Shown here one piece after another: positions 23,182 to 37,293 of a stretch of DNA of 64,000 nucleotides. The position numbers and the translations under genes are program-made. Numbering within the stretch: the stretch's first letter is position 1; each line of letters begins with the position of its first letter. The notes beneath the pieces were generated by a model. It had not been told where the DNA came from. It did no database searches and worked only from the letters and a program-made list of their open reading frames with translations. The DNA lies in NCBI GenBank assembly GCA_013398295.1, contig VZSF01005553.1, forward strand, positions 447,212 to 511,211, given 5' to 3'. Source of the stretch: Chionis minor (lineage: Eukaryota > Chordata > Aves > Charadriiformes > Chionididae).

Positions 23182-24533
23182 GGCTGATTATTAATGGCTT
23201 ATCACATTTTTTTTTTGATGTGCGCAGCCCATTGTGTGTCAGACATGTAGAAAAATGTGTTTCTGAAGATCAGTGTTGCTCGGGTACTCATTTCTCATTC
23301 CCTCCGCTTTCCTGTTCCAAAACGGGGAAGGGCAACACAGTAAGACTTTGGCTGTGGCTGTTACGCCCGTACGTTTCTGTGTGAGCTTGGAGTCAAACCT
23401 TGAGGGAAAAGACTGTCTTGGGGAATTGCCAGACTAGTTGAAAGCTGTGATGTGTTGGGTTATTTTGATTTATTTCAGATAAGTAAAACCTTTAGACACT
23501 CTATGTTCTTGACTCAGTCCTTACCTCTTATCATTGACCTAGTTGTAGGTCATTTTGTGATCCTTGTTAATTTTGTTACTACTCTAAAAAGTCGTATCAA
23601 AGAGTCACTTCTTTTTTTATGTGTGTCTTGAGTTGTTTTTCCCTACCCTATGTAACATCTCTATAAGAGAAACCCTTTGTGTGTTGCAATCATCAATTAG
23701 TAGCTGCACTGCTCATGCCTATCACGGTAGGGTTCTTCTAAGGTTTGTTTTCAGTACCAAAACATTCTGAAGAGAAATCGACCACAAGAAGAATAGGTAA
23801 AATAAAAACTCAAAATAGCTTAAAAAAATTAGGGATCTTTTTCTGCTAAAAATGAGAATCCCATTTTTCTGTGGCTGTCCCATCCACTTGGTGATGCTTG
23901 TCGATATCTACCTATATAGATGTATCTAAAAAAAAAAAAAGTATTATATGAAATGCCTTTTTACTTTCCAGGTTTGGGTTTTTTTCCTCTCTAAGTGCTT
24001 GTTTTCATGAGGAATTTGAGGCTTTAATTTTAGAACTTTGTTAGAGAATTTTCTCTAACAGTAGGTGTTTGTCTCTGTCTAGGTGTGGTTCTGTCCGTGT
24101 CCCCCCCCCTTTTTTTTTTCTTTCTCTTTCCAAAGGAAAATGTATTCCTCTTGTAAACAGTTGGCTTTTAGTTAATTGTCTGATACTAAAACTGGCAGTG
24201 CCAGAAGGTGTTGTCACACTGGGAATCCTGGTTGCACTGACTGCAGTAAGACTAAGAGCTCAGCAATGGATCGTCAGTGTGCAGCTCTTCATCCAGCCCA
24301 CGCTTCCTCTATGAGCACATCCTTACCTGGACATCATTAAGTTTAAGCCTTCACACCTGGAATCAAATTAATGACAAAAAACCCCAAAATTCAGCTCTGC
24401 TGCTTTCTGCATGAGCTGCTTGGAAAGTTCCTTTATTCAGACTACCCTCTGTTGTGTTTCTACGCTGAGCCTTTGGTGCCTTGGTGGAGTAACGAGCAAG
24501 AGCTATTTATGAACATGCAAACTACAACATGTA

Positions 24534-24569
24534 GTGAAAAGACCTACAACAAGTGAAAAGACCTACAGA
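24534..24569. repeat. Two direct copies of a 17-bp unit
   Basis: AGTGAAAAGACCTACAAC is followed almost directly by AGTGAAAAGACCTACAGA. It is a local duplication with no other recognised role. Confidence 0.7.
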
Positions 24570-24998
24570 CTGTTTGAGTCTGGTTTGGCCCCGCTGGGCT
24601 GGCTGCCAGTCTTCCTTCTCGGATCAGGTGTAGACTCGGTGACTGCATCCTTACAGCCTCACGCCAGGCAGCACAGCCGTGGAGCGGCTGTGGGAACAGC
24701 AGGGTCCGCGGTGTGTTGGCTGCCATTCCCGTGAGTGCTCCGGAGAGCAGCGCATTCGGCGCCTGAACGTGCTGTGTGTGGAGCTGCCAGGCGTGCGCGG
24801 GCGGGTGACACCTTCGGTGGCCCCAGAGGCGTTGTTCTGCAGCTGTATTTTCAGGTTGCCTGTCTAGCAGGCTGGCCCAAGGGCTTGTCACCTCTCAAGA
24901 GGACGTGCTCAGGGGGTGTCTGGCATCGTCACCTCTGTAAGACAAGGGGGGTGCTTGTCATTAAGTTTGCCCTGATGATTCCCAAAGAATTGTCATGC

Positions 24999-25029
24999 AT
25001 ATATATATATATGTGTGTATATATATAAT
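24999..25029. repeat. (AT)n/(TG)n microsatellite
   Basis: About 31 bp alternate AT and TG units (ATATATATATATATGTGTGT and then ATATATATA). It is a probable length-polymorphic dinucleotide repeat. Confidence 0.85.
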
Positions 25030-27645
25030 AAACCTATTTTTTTTCCTTCCCTCTAAGCCCAGATCCCCTTTCAAGCACTGAAGATTCTGATGACTTTGTA
25101 GGGTACAGAAAAAACCTGATCCACAGTTTGAGTGTCTTACACCACTTGTCCCTTCCCTTCTGTCCTAGTAATGCTGCTGATGTGCTGACACTTGCAGGTA
25201 ACCTGCGTTGCTCTCGAGTCCTGTTTCAAACAATAAACTTGGTACTTTGTCAACACAGGGGGGGAAAAAACCCAAATACCATGAAACTGTCTTAACTTTC
25301 TAGGTTTTATCACCATTAGGAATAATTAGAACACCTTAAAAACATTCAGTTAAACTTTGACTTGGAATAACTGCTTGTATGCTTCTCTTCTCGGGATTGA
25401 TCAGCCTAATGTGTAGATTTTCCCTGCAGCCCAGTTCCATCTCATTTCATGTGTTACAGGTACTTTATTTCAGCAAGTCAGGGGAAGCATTTTAATTTTC
25501 TGACATTCTGCCACAAGGCGAGGTGTTTTAAGAAAATTTTACCTGTTACACTGTTATAGCAGGGAGAAAAAAAAATCACCCTGGATCCATAACAAGCTTT
25601 TATTAGCTTGACCTATTTAGTAGTTTTTGTTCCTTTTGTGACAATTTCTGTAATAGAGATGAGAACTGTCAGTTTGTGAAACAGAACAGTCACTGTGAAA
25701 ATGATAAAGCAATTACACAGCCCTTTAAGGCATTGTATTTTGAAGTTTTATGTTGAATGCAAGGCTTTCTTCTAAGCTTAAAAATGGTAAAGATTTTCCG
25801 AAGTATTTTGAGAACGGTTTGGCATTCTTCTGTGGAACTTTTTGCCTTGCATTTACTGGTTTTTGACACAGGATGGCAGCATGAGTAAGACCCTAAGAAG
25901 GTACAGCACTGAGTCCTTGTGGACACTCATAAAGATTTGTACAGGGTTAGCTTCATTGCTCTTCAGGGGGAGGGGTCAGATATACCTTTGCATCCTAAAG
26001 ACTGGGAAAAGCTGAGTTTCCAATGCCTGTACATTGCTGTATAATCTGATTGTGAAGGCATAAAGTGGATAAACTTTTCATTTGAAACGTGCAGTTTCCA
26101 TTCAGATCAGGCTTTTAAAATAGTACTAACTGGATTTTTATATATTGACCTTGTATTTTTCAGATTAGAATCCAGGATTAATTTTAAGCACACTTATATA
26201 TGATTTAGATGGGCTTTTTTTTTTTTGTTGTGGTATTTTTTTGATACTGGGTCACAGACTTCTGGCTTGTAAGCGTATTTCATAAAACATATACTTGAAC
26301 CAAGTGCCTGGATCCCTAAACTCTGGGGAAGCTTAGCTGTTTTTAGAGGTTTGTAGGCTAAACTCATCTTTCAGATGAGTTTCTTGATCATGGGTTTAAC
26401 CAGGTCCTGGGGAAGAGCTCTCACAAAATCACTAGTTTGTGTAGGGCTGCTGCTGCTGCTAGACATCCCCATGTCAGGTGCAGTGATTGTATCTCAAAAA
26501 TATACTGTATTTCTAAAAATATGTATGAACCTGTAAATCTTCTCAGCTGAAAAAACACCTGTTTTTCAGACTAAGTAGTTCCTGAACATGTACTTATGTG
26601 CTCCGAGTCATGCAAAATTATGGATTGACTCTTCTTGCCACCTATTTCCTTAATCCTTGAAACTGTTGGCTTGAAAAGCTAGGATATGAGAAAGGAGGGA
26701 AGCCACCTTCTCTTCACGACTCTTCATGACTTCTAGATTTTACTTCTGCTACTTATATCTAAACTTTCCAAGTTTAACAGCGTTAGTTTCCTCTGAATGA
26801 TACTCGCTGCTGGTTTTGTGTCCTGCTTGACTGTTGTGTTTAGGAGCTTTATAACTGAAGATTCAGACGCGCAACACTTGTTCCAGCTTTGAGATATGAA
26901 GAAAAACCATTTCCTCCTGAAAACTCTTCACTGTGACTGAACTCTTCTCCCTGTTTCCATGGATGAATTCCATGCAAAGATCTAGGATGCATCTTCGGGT
27001 GTGGGTTCATCTGTGCCTATGGGAAGCAATTGCCGTCTGAAGTAAAACCAGCATTTGCCATCATAGTTACACAACTTCCAGAAGAGCTGTGGCAGTTACC
27101 AGTTAAGCAAGTGAGCGTTTTCAATGTTATGTCCACAAGTAGGAACCCCAGACTTGTTGTTTTGTGCCGTCTCTCTTGCCTGCCCGTGATGTTTTTAATC
27201 GGAGATGAATGAAGCAAATCGCCCTCTCTTTCTGAGAAGCTTGGAAGCATCTTTACAAAACAAACCAAACCAACCCAACTTTTTCTTTTTATTCCTTTCT
27301 GCTTTGGGATGCAGGCAAAAACTATTGTTCTAACTTTCGAATGGGGTTACTGTAAGCAAACCCTCCCCCCCCAGTTATGAGAATAATGATGGTGCGCGAC
27401 ATGAAGAATCAACTTTGTTTGTGTAGTTGCTAGTATTTATTTATTCATGTGAAATAACTGTTTTCCCAGATAGCTATCAGCGGTAAAAGTAGAGTGGTGA
27501 GATGCAATAGATGGAGATCTACTTATTTTCTCTTCTTGTAGGGAAAATTATTATTATTATAGGGCACTGTCAATAGAAGGGGGGAATGGGTGAGGGGAGT
27601 TCCCATGAGTTTTGGGTGGTGTGTGTGCTAATGTAGCATGGAGTG

Positions 27646-27693
27646 CGATTCTGACTAGGTAATCTCCCTTGATTCTGACTGGGTAACCTCTCT
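27646..27693. repeat. Two 24-bp near-tandem units
   Basis: GATTCTGACTAGGTAATCTC and GATTCTGACTGGGTAACCTC begin 24 bp apart and differ at two positions over the shown part. It is a short, slightly diverged duplication. Confidence 0.65.
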
Positions 27694-29948
27694 TTCCTTG
27701 CCGACAACTCTGATAGATCTTCATTTGCCCCTGCAGATAATTCTGCTATAAGCCACTTAGGGTTGTCATATCCTCTCACATAAAGCTGCATCAACCACAA
27801 AGCTAACACGTCTTTGATCCATTCTGTGGTGTTTATTAGTCACTTTCCTTCTGGGAATTGCTGGGCCCTTTTGAAAGCATCAAAGAATTCTGCAATAATC
27901 TGCATCAAACCAAGACACCCCCTCAGCTGAAGAGGGCCCTGCGTTATCTGTCCCGGTGCCATCGGTGCTGGTTCCGACTCCACTGGAGAGCTCAGCAAAC
28001 GGCAGCACAGTGCTGTTCTGCTGCCGCTGGGATCTAAGCAAACCTGCTCTGTAGTGCTCCCAGCTGCCAGGAATTTTTAGAGGCTTTAACTATGTTGCTC
28101 GCTATGCAGATTTACACTTAGAAACTCGATTACTTTGTCCATTTTATTCAGTGAGTGGTTCGCGTCCTTTCTATTCGTTTTCTGTGTATCGAGTGTTATT
28201 TCAGCTCTAATTTGTTTGACATTCTTGCTAGTAGTATATTTGTATTCACAGGAAAACATGTGAACAATTTCATCTATTGATGCCGTACAATGTGCCCATT
28301 AGATATACAAGGAGCAGTTGAATATATCCCCCGACCATTGTCAGGCCTCTTCAAATGATAATGCGGCCACGTTCCTCACCGAGGCTGATGCAGCATGAGA
28401 ATGAGTCTGCAGCCTTGGAAGACCCGCGCATTGAGCTAGCAGTGACCAGAAACTGAAAATAATCCCATCCATTACTTGCGTAGTGAATAGCAGAGAATGT
28501 GTTCATTGGTTTCACCTGTAGATCATGGCCATTAGCAAATTGTACCGTTGCAGTTCAGGAGGCTCCGTTGGGGAGCTCATCTCTTTTCCCATTGTGGTCT
28601 CATGAGCAGAAATAGAACAAAAAGCATTTGGCTGTTCTCCAGACAGTTCTAGGTGAAGAAGTGTGGAATTGACAAGCACCTGAGTTTTAAAATCTGTAGT
28701 TATTTTATACCAGCTCCTTCACTAAAAATGGCTTTGTACAGTACAACTTATTATGCAATGATAAAAATACATACACAAATCTTCTTATGGGCCCTCTTTT
28801 TTTACAGCGCTATTTCTGCATATTTGCAAGAAGTAGGAACATAAGGAGATCTGCTTTTCGGTATCCCAGGAAGGAGAAATTATGCTTATTTTTGTCCTTT
28901 TTGGTTAAAGGCTCTAACGGTATTAAGTAATATTACATAAAGGGATCTCAATGCAGCATAACTAGAGAGCTGCAAAGTATGTGTTCTAAGATCTCCTTGG
29001 AGGGAAGAACTAAGAATGACAACTCGTTAACATTTATTTCCTGAGCTGAATTTTAGGCAAGTCGATGTCTTTTACAGAAGCAACTGTATGGAACAGCGAG
29101 CACGTGGGAGTTCTCGGCAGGATCTCAGTGTGCTGCTACCAGTAATCTCGCTAAATCACATGGCTTCACTAGATTCTTAATTTTTCTGTCAAGTTCAACA
29201 CTTTCTTGATCAAAATGTTGTTTCAATTGCTGAAATAGGATACTCACCTAGTCATTGGAGGGGGGGGAAGGCGGAGTAAGTACTTTTCTGTGCTGTTTAG
29301 GGTAGTAGCACTGAATTGCTATCTCTGGATGGATATGGTCCACAGCTCTTAACTACTAGATAGATGATCTCAAGTGCACAAGCAAATACAAGTTCTGTGC
29401 ATGAGTATAGCCTGTACTGACCATCTTTTATTCCAAAGGGCAAGCCCAAGGTTGAAAGAGTCACTCCTTGGCACCATGTGTGCCTGAAGGACCCTTGGCA
29501 GGCTTCTTTTATCTTGTTCATTCACCCATATGTCCTGTGAAGGATTGCAGCACTAAGTTGTTAGACTCCACGCTCAATACCATCAATCTTAAGTGAGTAA
29601 TTTAACTTATTGTAGGTTATTAACTGTTCACCTTGAAAACCTGTGAATAAAAATGAAAAGTATCCTGACGTCTAGTATTATATATTGAAAATGCAGTGGC
29701 TAAATTCAGTTCCTGTCATTAACAACAGGAAGGAGACAGTGCCAGTTAAAGGACTGGTTTAGATCAGTGGTTATGTAGCAAGTGAAGTAAATCATAAAAT
29801 CATATGCTTTGGTATCTTGAAGGAGTATCTTCCCCTCTTTTTTCCCCATCACCAGAGGCACCAAGATGTTTTAGGGTTTGTTTAGCAAGTGGACACCCCT
29901 CTTTGTTCACCATTCTCTGTAGTTTAACATAGTACTGTATGTTGGATT

Positions 29949-29964
29949 NTTTGGGGGGGGGGGG
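29949..29964. repeat. G12 run beside an ambiguous base
   Basis: A single N at 29949 is followed by TTT and twelve G. An ambiguous call next to a homopolymer points to a sequencing or assembly artefact rather than biology. Confidence 0.8.
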
Positions 29965-31292
29965 AAGCCTACTGAGTTAATGAGACTGCTAGGGAAAAAA
30001 TTATCGACGTATGTGTATTACGTTGTAGGTACAGGAAGAATTTAGCGTCATGGTTATCAACCTTCAGAATTTTCTTAGGCAGGAATAAGTTAGGATTAGG
30101 TACAGCTGATGTGCAAAAGTATTTTCCAAGCTATATTTTTAATTATTTTACAGTTAAATCTTTTCAGACTAATTTATTTGAGGTTTTTATTTAGATCTCG
30201 AGGTTGCCTCTTTAAACAGAATTTAAATTTGGAGTTAATTCTTTTGGTTTCAAATGAAAATGTTGAATTAACAGGTTTTGCTTTTTTCTCTTTTTGCAGT
30301 TTAATTTCTGTCAAACCAATGTCTTTCGTATAATTTAAACTAATGAGTTCTGATAATTGTGGTTGTACATGTCTTTCAGTTGTAGGGCATGATGTTTTAT
30401 TGCATTGCATAATAAAACAGTAACAGTCATTTTCTTTCAATATGTGAGAGAAAAGTAATGTTTGCTTTGAAGAGTTGGGGGTATTTGTTTTGGTTTTGTG
30501 TTTTTCTTTTTTTGAGGAGGAAAGGTGATGCATACAAAAGAGGTACGGTGAGGTACAGCCTCGTGTTGTGTGTCACGTTGTTCCTCCGTGTCCCCCTGTT
30601 ATTTCTCTCTCCGCTCATGGGCATGCACTTTCTTGAGTACTTCTTGTCCTGAAGTATTCTGTCTAGAGACAGGAAAAACCGAAAATCTCTCAGTTTGTGT
30701 TATGGCAATGATTGCAGTTTCTGGATACCAGCTTCAGCTAGAAGGATTTTTGTGGAAGTTATTTATTGTGGGTTATTAAATTTTTTTTCTTATCTGTCTT
30801 GTGGATGTGGGCACATTAATGTTTGTAAAGTACTTTCTGAAAATTGAAGGAAGGTGTTTGAAAAGCATAAAGCCGCAGCCGTTCTCACATTCTCTGCCAT
30901 AGTCTTAGAAAAGGATTAAACTTAAAAGCAGTCTATTAGGATCAGTTCTGAGAAAGCAGCAAAGGATTTAATCTCATTTCACATGGTTCAAAATTTGGAA
31001 GAGACTTTTCAAATCAACTGTATTTGCAGAGCTAGACTTAGCCATATTTGTTTGCTGTCTTTTGTACTGGCTATAAATTTTCCTTTTACCATAGATAGCT
31101 GACATATTATTTCATATTTTGGAGTGTACAGAAGGGTCTCTTATCACTAATAACTAAACCCAAACTTCTCACAAAATTGCATTTTCCTGAAAAGCTGTTG
31201 TCTGTACTGGATGCTATTCCATTTCTGTAAAGTAATTTGGTTTTCCTTTTGTATTTCTGAATACATTCTGACCTTTCCCCATTGAAAAGCCT

Positions 31293-31332
31293 GGGGGGGG
31301 GGGGGGGNGGGGGGGGGAGGAGGAGGGGGGTG
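31293..31332 (+). repeat. Long G-rich tract with one N, G-quadruplex potential
   Basis: Fifteen G, one N (31308), nine G, then AGGAGGAGGGGGG and TGGTG. Many G-runs lie close together, so the plus strand could fold as a G-quadruplex; transcribed in the gene's sense direction, the RNA would also carry it. The true run length is uncertain because of the N. Confidence 0.8.
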
Positions 31333-34300
31333 GTGAGAAGTGCCCCAGGTTGGCCTGGGAGTTCTTGCTGGTTTGCCCTCTTTGGAAGGAAGCTGGTGGC
31401 TACTGGAGACCAGTCAGTGACTGGTGTGTGTCAAGCCCAGTATTGTGTGCGTTATAGATCAGCATACTGTTTTAGGAAACATAGCAGGACTAAATGTAGA
31501 GAACGTTTTACGTAGAATATTATGGGAAGAAAACTGCTTTTGCAGCACAGGCTTGAGATTGCCAAAATTATTGCCCCAGCTCGGGTGAGTGTTATGGGTC
31601 CACTGTAAAGTGGCTTCCGTTGTAAGGAGGGGACTGCTAACGCTCAGAACAACTGTACTCTTCAGAATTTATACTTGCTGTGGAATCAGAGCCCGTACGG
31701 AATAGATACTACAGGATGAAAAGCAGTTTTTGCTTAACAGGAATGGGAGAACCCAAGGAAACATGACTGTGCTGCTGGCATTGTAGTTGCCATATATATG
31801 GGAATATATATGCAACTTGAAATTGCAGGGCAGAATATAGTCTGTTCATTTGGATTATTTCATTTGTCAGTGTTCATCATTTGCCAATGGCATCTTATTC
31901 TTTCTGAAAATACATATTTATATATTTCTAAGAAAGGTTTGTGATACAGTGGTTGAGCTAAGTTGTTATAGCAACTGGAATAGCTCAGACATCTGAGGAT
32001 AGCTTTGTAATAATTAGAGATCATGTTGAGCAAACTTCAATGGAAACAATCTTTTGTAAGGTACAGAGAGTTCTGCCCGGGCTGACAGTTCTCAAAATGG
32101 TATTTCCATGGTTGCAGGATGATTCAAGCTGGAAAGAGCTTCTAAGGATCTTCTTTAGTAGGACTTCTTAAAACTTATCTTGAATCTATTAGCGATTTTT
32201 CCCCTAAATACCATTCTTCTCCAAAATGTAGCTACGCCATTTTTATCCTATTTTTGTTCTGTGTTGTGTATCAGAAACTGATAAAGCTAGCAGGGTTTGA
32301 TTAAAATGAAAAAAATCTTTGCTAGGACAGAAGCTTTTTAAACGTTTAATGCTACGTGTGCGGCGAATGTTGCAGCTGAAAAATCTGAGGGCTCTTACTA
32401 GGTCATCAAGTTGAGACTTCTTTTAGAAATCTACCGCAGTTTTCAAAGTTCCTAGGACAATCGCTTGGTCACTTTGAGTTCTAAGAAGGGCAAGAACAAA
32501 CCAAACTGTTTTCCTTTTAAAAAGAAAATGTGTGTGTAGGTATGTATCTTTTCCCAGTTGCTTAATTTAAGGTTGTTATTGTTTCTTCTTAAATTTTAAC
32601 GTGCAATCTGGAAAAAGGCAGAGAAGTGTAGGTGCTACTGGAACACCAATACAGCTTAAAGCAACACTTACCAAGGTCTGTCTGTTTTCAGGCTTTCGCA
32701 CTTACCTCTTGTTGTATCGGCCCTTGAATTTGAGCTGTAGCATGGAGATACGCCGTCGCTTGCACACCTCACGCGTATTCGGTCATAATCATAGTGCTTT
32801 TGTCCTGTTCTGGTCTTGGGTTAATGTTGTGTGTTGTCCTTATTTCTTCTTTACTGTCCGCTCTAGAAGTGAGACCTGTTCAGATGTTGACCCTGTGCAG
32901 AAAAAGAATTATGCTTATTTTATGTAATATCTTAAATCCTTTGCTATTTCTGGATTCAAGATATGCCCCTATAGAAATGGAAATAAGGCCTGGCAACTCA
33001 AGTTGTATTGTGGACTGAGTTCCTTCAACCGCACCAGTTAGCGAAGGAAGATGAAAGAATTTCAAATGAGCTTAAAAATATCTCTTCGTTTTACTTTGGC
33101 CTTCTAATTTTTGAAATATGTCATATTTTATATTTAAAAACCAAATTTGAAACACTACTCTTCCGTAGGATGGTATATATATTCTGAAAGGTGAAAGATT
33201 TAAAAAGCGGATGGTTTCCCTTCGTGAGCTTAAGATTATTACTGAAAGCAATAACTTCTTCAAGGAATACAGTGAAATGGGATAATAGTCATGTGGCCAA
33301 GAGCAATTTTAAGCGTGCAGTTGGCTGTATGCCTTGCGACTGGGAAGCGGCATAATACAGAAATCGCGCAATCCACCAACATATCTGAATGTATTCAGTA
33401 CGACCTAGTTCATGTATCTGCTTCTTTAGACTTACGGAGCCTGGAATAGCAAAGTGCTACGTTACAGTTGTGTTCTGCTAAATCACCGTGTTTGCTTTAG
33501 AAAATTGAGTTGATGCTTGCAAGCCTTGTAATACAAACGCTGGGCAGGTCAACGAATGACACGGTCAGTCTTGATGGTTCCACACAGCTCTCAAGTGAGG
33601 AAAACCTCTCTCCTTAAGAGATAGACTACTACTAATTTCCCAAATGCTATCTTCTGTCTCTCTTTGGTCCCTCTGATTCCCTTCTCTGCCCACGAAGCTA
33701 CAGCCAGAGCAAGTTTGGGGGTGCAGCGGAGACCTACAGAATCAGGCTTTGTGCAGAGTGGAAGTCAAAAGTGGCACAGAGGACAGTAAGAACTGCTGGG
33801 AATGGAGCAGAGTGAAACAAAATACGCTGCGTTATTAATCCATGTTGGACTCAAATCTTCAGTAGAATATGCAGTGCTAATTTTCCATCGCAAAAAGGTT
33901 ACAGCGGAATGAGAAAAGGCAGATGCTAATCTTTAATACGATGAGACGAACAGCATGCCTTTGCGGGGTAAAATTAAGACTAGCGTGCAAAAGAAATGGA
34001 AAGGAGGAAAGGATAGCTTGAAAGCTGTGTAAAATCACTGGTGACAGCGAAGAAGTGATTAAGAGATTATTCACAGTTTCTCTTAACAGAAGAGTTGAAA
34101 AGCATCATATGAAATTCAGTTAAAAAATCTGATATAAAGGAGATGCTGTTGCCATTAGACATAATTAATACATGTAATTCATTATCATGGGATATTACCA
34201 ATTCCAAAGTATAAGTTCAAAAAGCTGTTAGACAAGTGCACAGAGGAAAGGTTTACCAAAGAACGTTAAATATTACATGGATGCAGATGCTAGTTTTGTC

Positions 34301-36357
34301 TTGAAGTTCTTGCATCACAGATTATCAATGCCGAGGAGAATGTATCAGGAGAACATTAACACGTATTTCTTTCATCTTTATAGCATGTTATTTAAGCATC
34401 TGCTGCTGGACACTGTATTGGTGAATACTGTGCTCATCCAGTATGACTTTTATTGTGTTCATAGTGATTATTCGTAGGCTACATAAGGAATACCTTGTTC
34501 ATTTATGCAAATTATGGGTGACAACATAAATCGTGGTTGCTCAGGGCAATGAGCAATCCAGGAGTCTAGACATAACTTCCTGTGCTGAGCAGAAGCACAT
34601 CTACAGGGCATCCCTGTATCTCTTATTTATAACTCGACTGTTTTGCTTTCCGTATGTGTGTGTGTTAGCTCACCGAGTACAGTACATGACTTAAGCATCA
34701 TATTGTAAGTTTTGGTGAGGTTCTAGTATGTCTTTGATTGCTGCACACTGGGCTAGAGGAATGATTTATTTGCATTGCTTATCTCTTGAAGCGTATGCAG
34801 CATTGTTAACACACATAAGAGGAACAAAATAAAACAGGTGTTGCCTTTTTGCTGTCAACTATCAACTGCAAACTATTTCTTATTGCTACTTCTTTGAGTA
34901 ATTCGCTGTGTCATTCCGGAGTTTATTTGTCAGTTCAAGTACTCTTAAGTTCCTTAATAAAAAAATCTGTTAGTGTGTCTATTTGGAAAGGTCAACTGAA
35001 ATTACTTGGACCCCGAGAAATCAATTGACATCTGAAAAAGTGTTTGAAGACACTATTAAGTATTAAGTATTCACTAACAAAACTGGATATGCAGATTTGG
35101 AACTTCATCTACACTGAACTCGCGTGGGAAACCTGCAGTTGTCAGCTCTGTGTGCTGGAGCGCTGTGAAAGGCACCGTCAGAGTTCCACGTCTCAATGTT
35201 TTTTCTTGTGTCATTTCACATCAATTCCTTACTCTTTATTGCTTGCGATTACTTTTTTCTGTTATAAAACAGAAGAAAAAAATTTCAGAAATATAACCTG
35301 ACATGGTAAATCTTTGATGCATAGTCAACGTAGTTTGTAGTATATTGCTCTAAATTTAACCAACTAGATATCAGTAGCTTCTTTCTGTTTTTTCTTTTAT
35401 AGCTAAAATAGGAGAGCTGGGTACAGCTAAAATTATTTTTAAAAGAACACTTTACAATATGTACACCTCTTTTACCCTTTGTTAATGATGAAGAGCAGTA
35501 AATCGACTTGAAACTGGGCTGAGCAACTGACACTTACAATACTTACGCCGTGCTTATTGTGTGAGAAACTAACTGTAGCGTCATTAATCACACTGTCAGG
35601 TACAATGTGAAAGTCCTATATTTATTACATAAAGAGGAACTCCACGCAGAAATGGAACCTCTGTGATGAATAGACACTGGACACCAATTATTGTGGTGCT
35701 ATTAATCATTATGACCCTAGTTAACATAGACTAGGCGCTGTGAACTTAAACTTCTGTGGGGAAGAAATGTACATATGTTCACATTCATATATACAATTTT
35801 GTGAGCTTTATAATCTTAAACATTCATTTGGTGAGGTGACAGCTAGAAGCAAATGTTGCCAAGTTAACTCAGAAACACTTAGAAGGGACGTATGATGGAT
35901 TGGAAGTTTTCTTGCCACTCATGCTCTGGGAACACATGCATCACGCTGACTTTCGCTGTCTCTTGCCGTCTTCCTCGTGAGTTGTAATGTTATATTCTGC
36001 AGAGAGATTTCTAGTATTCATTCCTCAGATGATTCTTGTTTCTGGAGTTGGAGAATTTATCATTGTATGAGAACATGGGAAGCATATACTTGCAAATGAC
36101 GAGTGGTGTGTAACTTGTAAAGAATATGTTCCAAATGATAAGGAGAAGTCTTTGCACATCTATTTAATGAATATCTATAACTTGAATTTCTAACATTATT
36201 TTCCTTGTATGGTAGTCATCATCATGACTTAGTTTTCCACGTAAGTTCTGTAAATAGTTCTGTGGCAGATACGTTTTTTTGGGTCTTACTCATACTTGCT
36301 GTAATTCCTGGAGCTTTCTGTATGAAACTCAAGTGACCTAATGACGTTGACGTAAGT

Positions 36358-36434
36358 AAAAAAAAAAAAAAAAAAAAAAACAAAAAAAAAAAAACAAAAC
36401 CAGAAAACCCCCCTACCCCCCAAAAAAACCCCAA
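36358..36434. repeat. Poly-A/A-C-rich low-complexity tract
   Basis: A run of 23 A (36358-36380), then A-rich sequence broken by single C, then C-runs mixed with A. It could be a decayed poly(A) tail or a simple repeat. No target duplication or gene-like body was seen upstream, so no retrocopy is called. Confidence 0.75.
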
Positions 36435-36873
36435 CTGCAGAGGCAGGGGATCTCGGAGTACTTTATTGCTGTGTAGCGTCACTGCAAGGCAGTCTCTGTT
36501 GTCAAGATGATGCGTAACGTGAAAAGCGTATGTTCCAGTTGAGACTGCAAAAAATAGTCCACAGGCAAACTGCAGATTTTTTTAGAAAATGTCCTGAAAT
36601 CAATGTTTGTGGAAAAAAGACTCTCCTCTCAAGTAGTAACTGTATGAAATGGTTGAGATCTTATATCTATTTGAAAGATCTTAATGAATTATTTAATCTC
36701 CAGAATGTTTTATCCTTACATCTTTTGCTACAACATTAACTTTTGAAAGCCATTCCCTTGTGTTAATTCCTCTCTCTGAATTAATTCTCATTCAAGATAT
36801 TTTGAATATTAAAGAAATAGAGTTATTTGGATGACCAGTGCCATAAACCAAATAATGAGATTTAAACGAAGCT

Positions 36874-37293
36874 GATGAGGGGTCTGGAGAACAAGTCTGA
36901 TGAGGAGCGGCTGAGGGAGTTGGGATTGTTCAGCCTGGAGAAGAGCAGGTTGAGGGGAGACCTTCTCACTCTCTACAACTCCCTGAAAGGAGGTTATAGC
37001 CAGGTGGGGTCAATCTCTTCTCCCAAGGAACAAGCGACAGGACAAGAGGAAACGACCTCAAGCTGTGCCAGGGGAGGTTTAGGTTGGATATTAGGAAAAA
37101 CTTCTTTACCGAAAGGGTTCTCAAGCATTGGAACAGGCTGCCCAGGGGGGTGGTGGAATCGCCGTCCCTGGAGGTATTTAAAAGCCGGGTGGACGTGGTG
37201 CTGAGGGACATGGGTTAGGGGTGGGTTTGGCATAGGTTTAGGGTTGGACTCGATGATCTTGAAGGTCTCTTCCAACCCAGGTGATTCTATGAT
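36874..37293 (+). mobile_element. CR1 LINE 3' fragment, sense orientation
   Basis: The segment matches the CR1 3' region in order: GAGGAGCGGCTGAGGGAGTT, TTCAGCCTGGAGAAGAGCAG, GGAACAGGCTGCCCAGGG, the 3' untranslated TTGGACTCGATGATCTTGAA, and the terminal GTGATTCTATGAT. The copy is 5'-truncated to about 420 bp, as most CR1 copies are. Its frame encodes the C-terminal end of the CR1 reverse-transcriptase protein, but in pieces broken by stops. The 3' body (TTAGGGTTGGACTCGATGAT) differs from that of the CR1 at 42917, so the two belong to different subfamilies. The 5' limit is approximate. Confidence 0.93.

Larger units (their letters stand above)
23182..36357 (+). other. CACNA2D3 intron 2, 23.2-36.4 kb: no gene seen
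   Basis: AT-rich unique sequence. It holds a C9/T10 run (24101-24119), short duplications (24534-24569 and 27646-27693), a GC-richer patch (about 24590-24850), an (AT)n/(TG)n microsatellite (24999-25029), five TTA/ATT units near 27549-27562, and G-runs with ambiguous bases at 29949 and 31308. No open frame above about 120 codons and no recognisable protein family were seen. Confidence 0.65.

Noticed and set aside
32105..32165. Possible old CR1 3' fragment near AAGCTGGAAAGAGCTTCTAA
   Set aside because: The resemblance is limited to one short phrase with no terminal ATTCTATGAT-like end.
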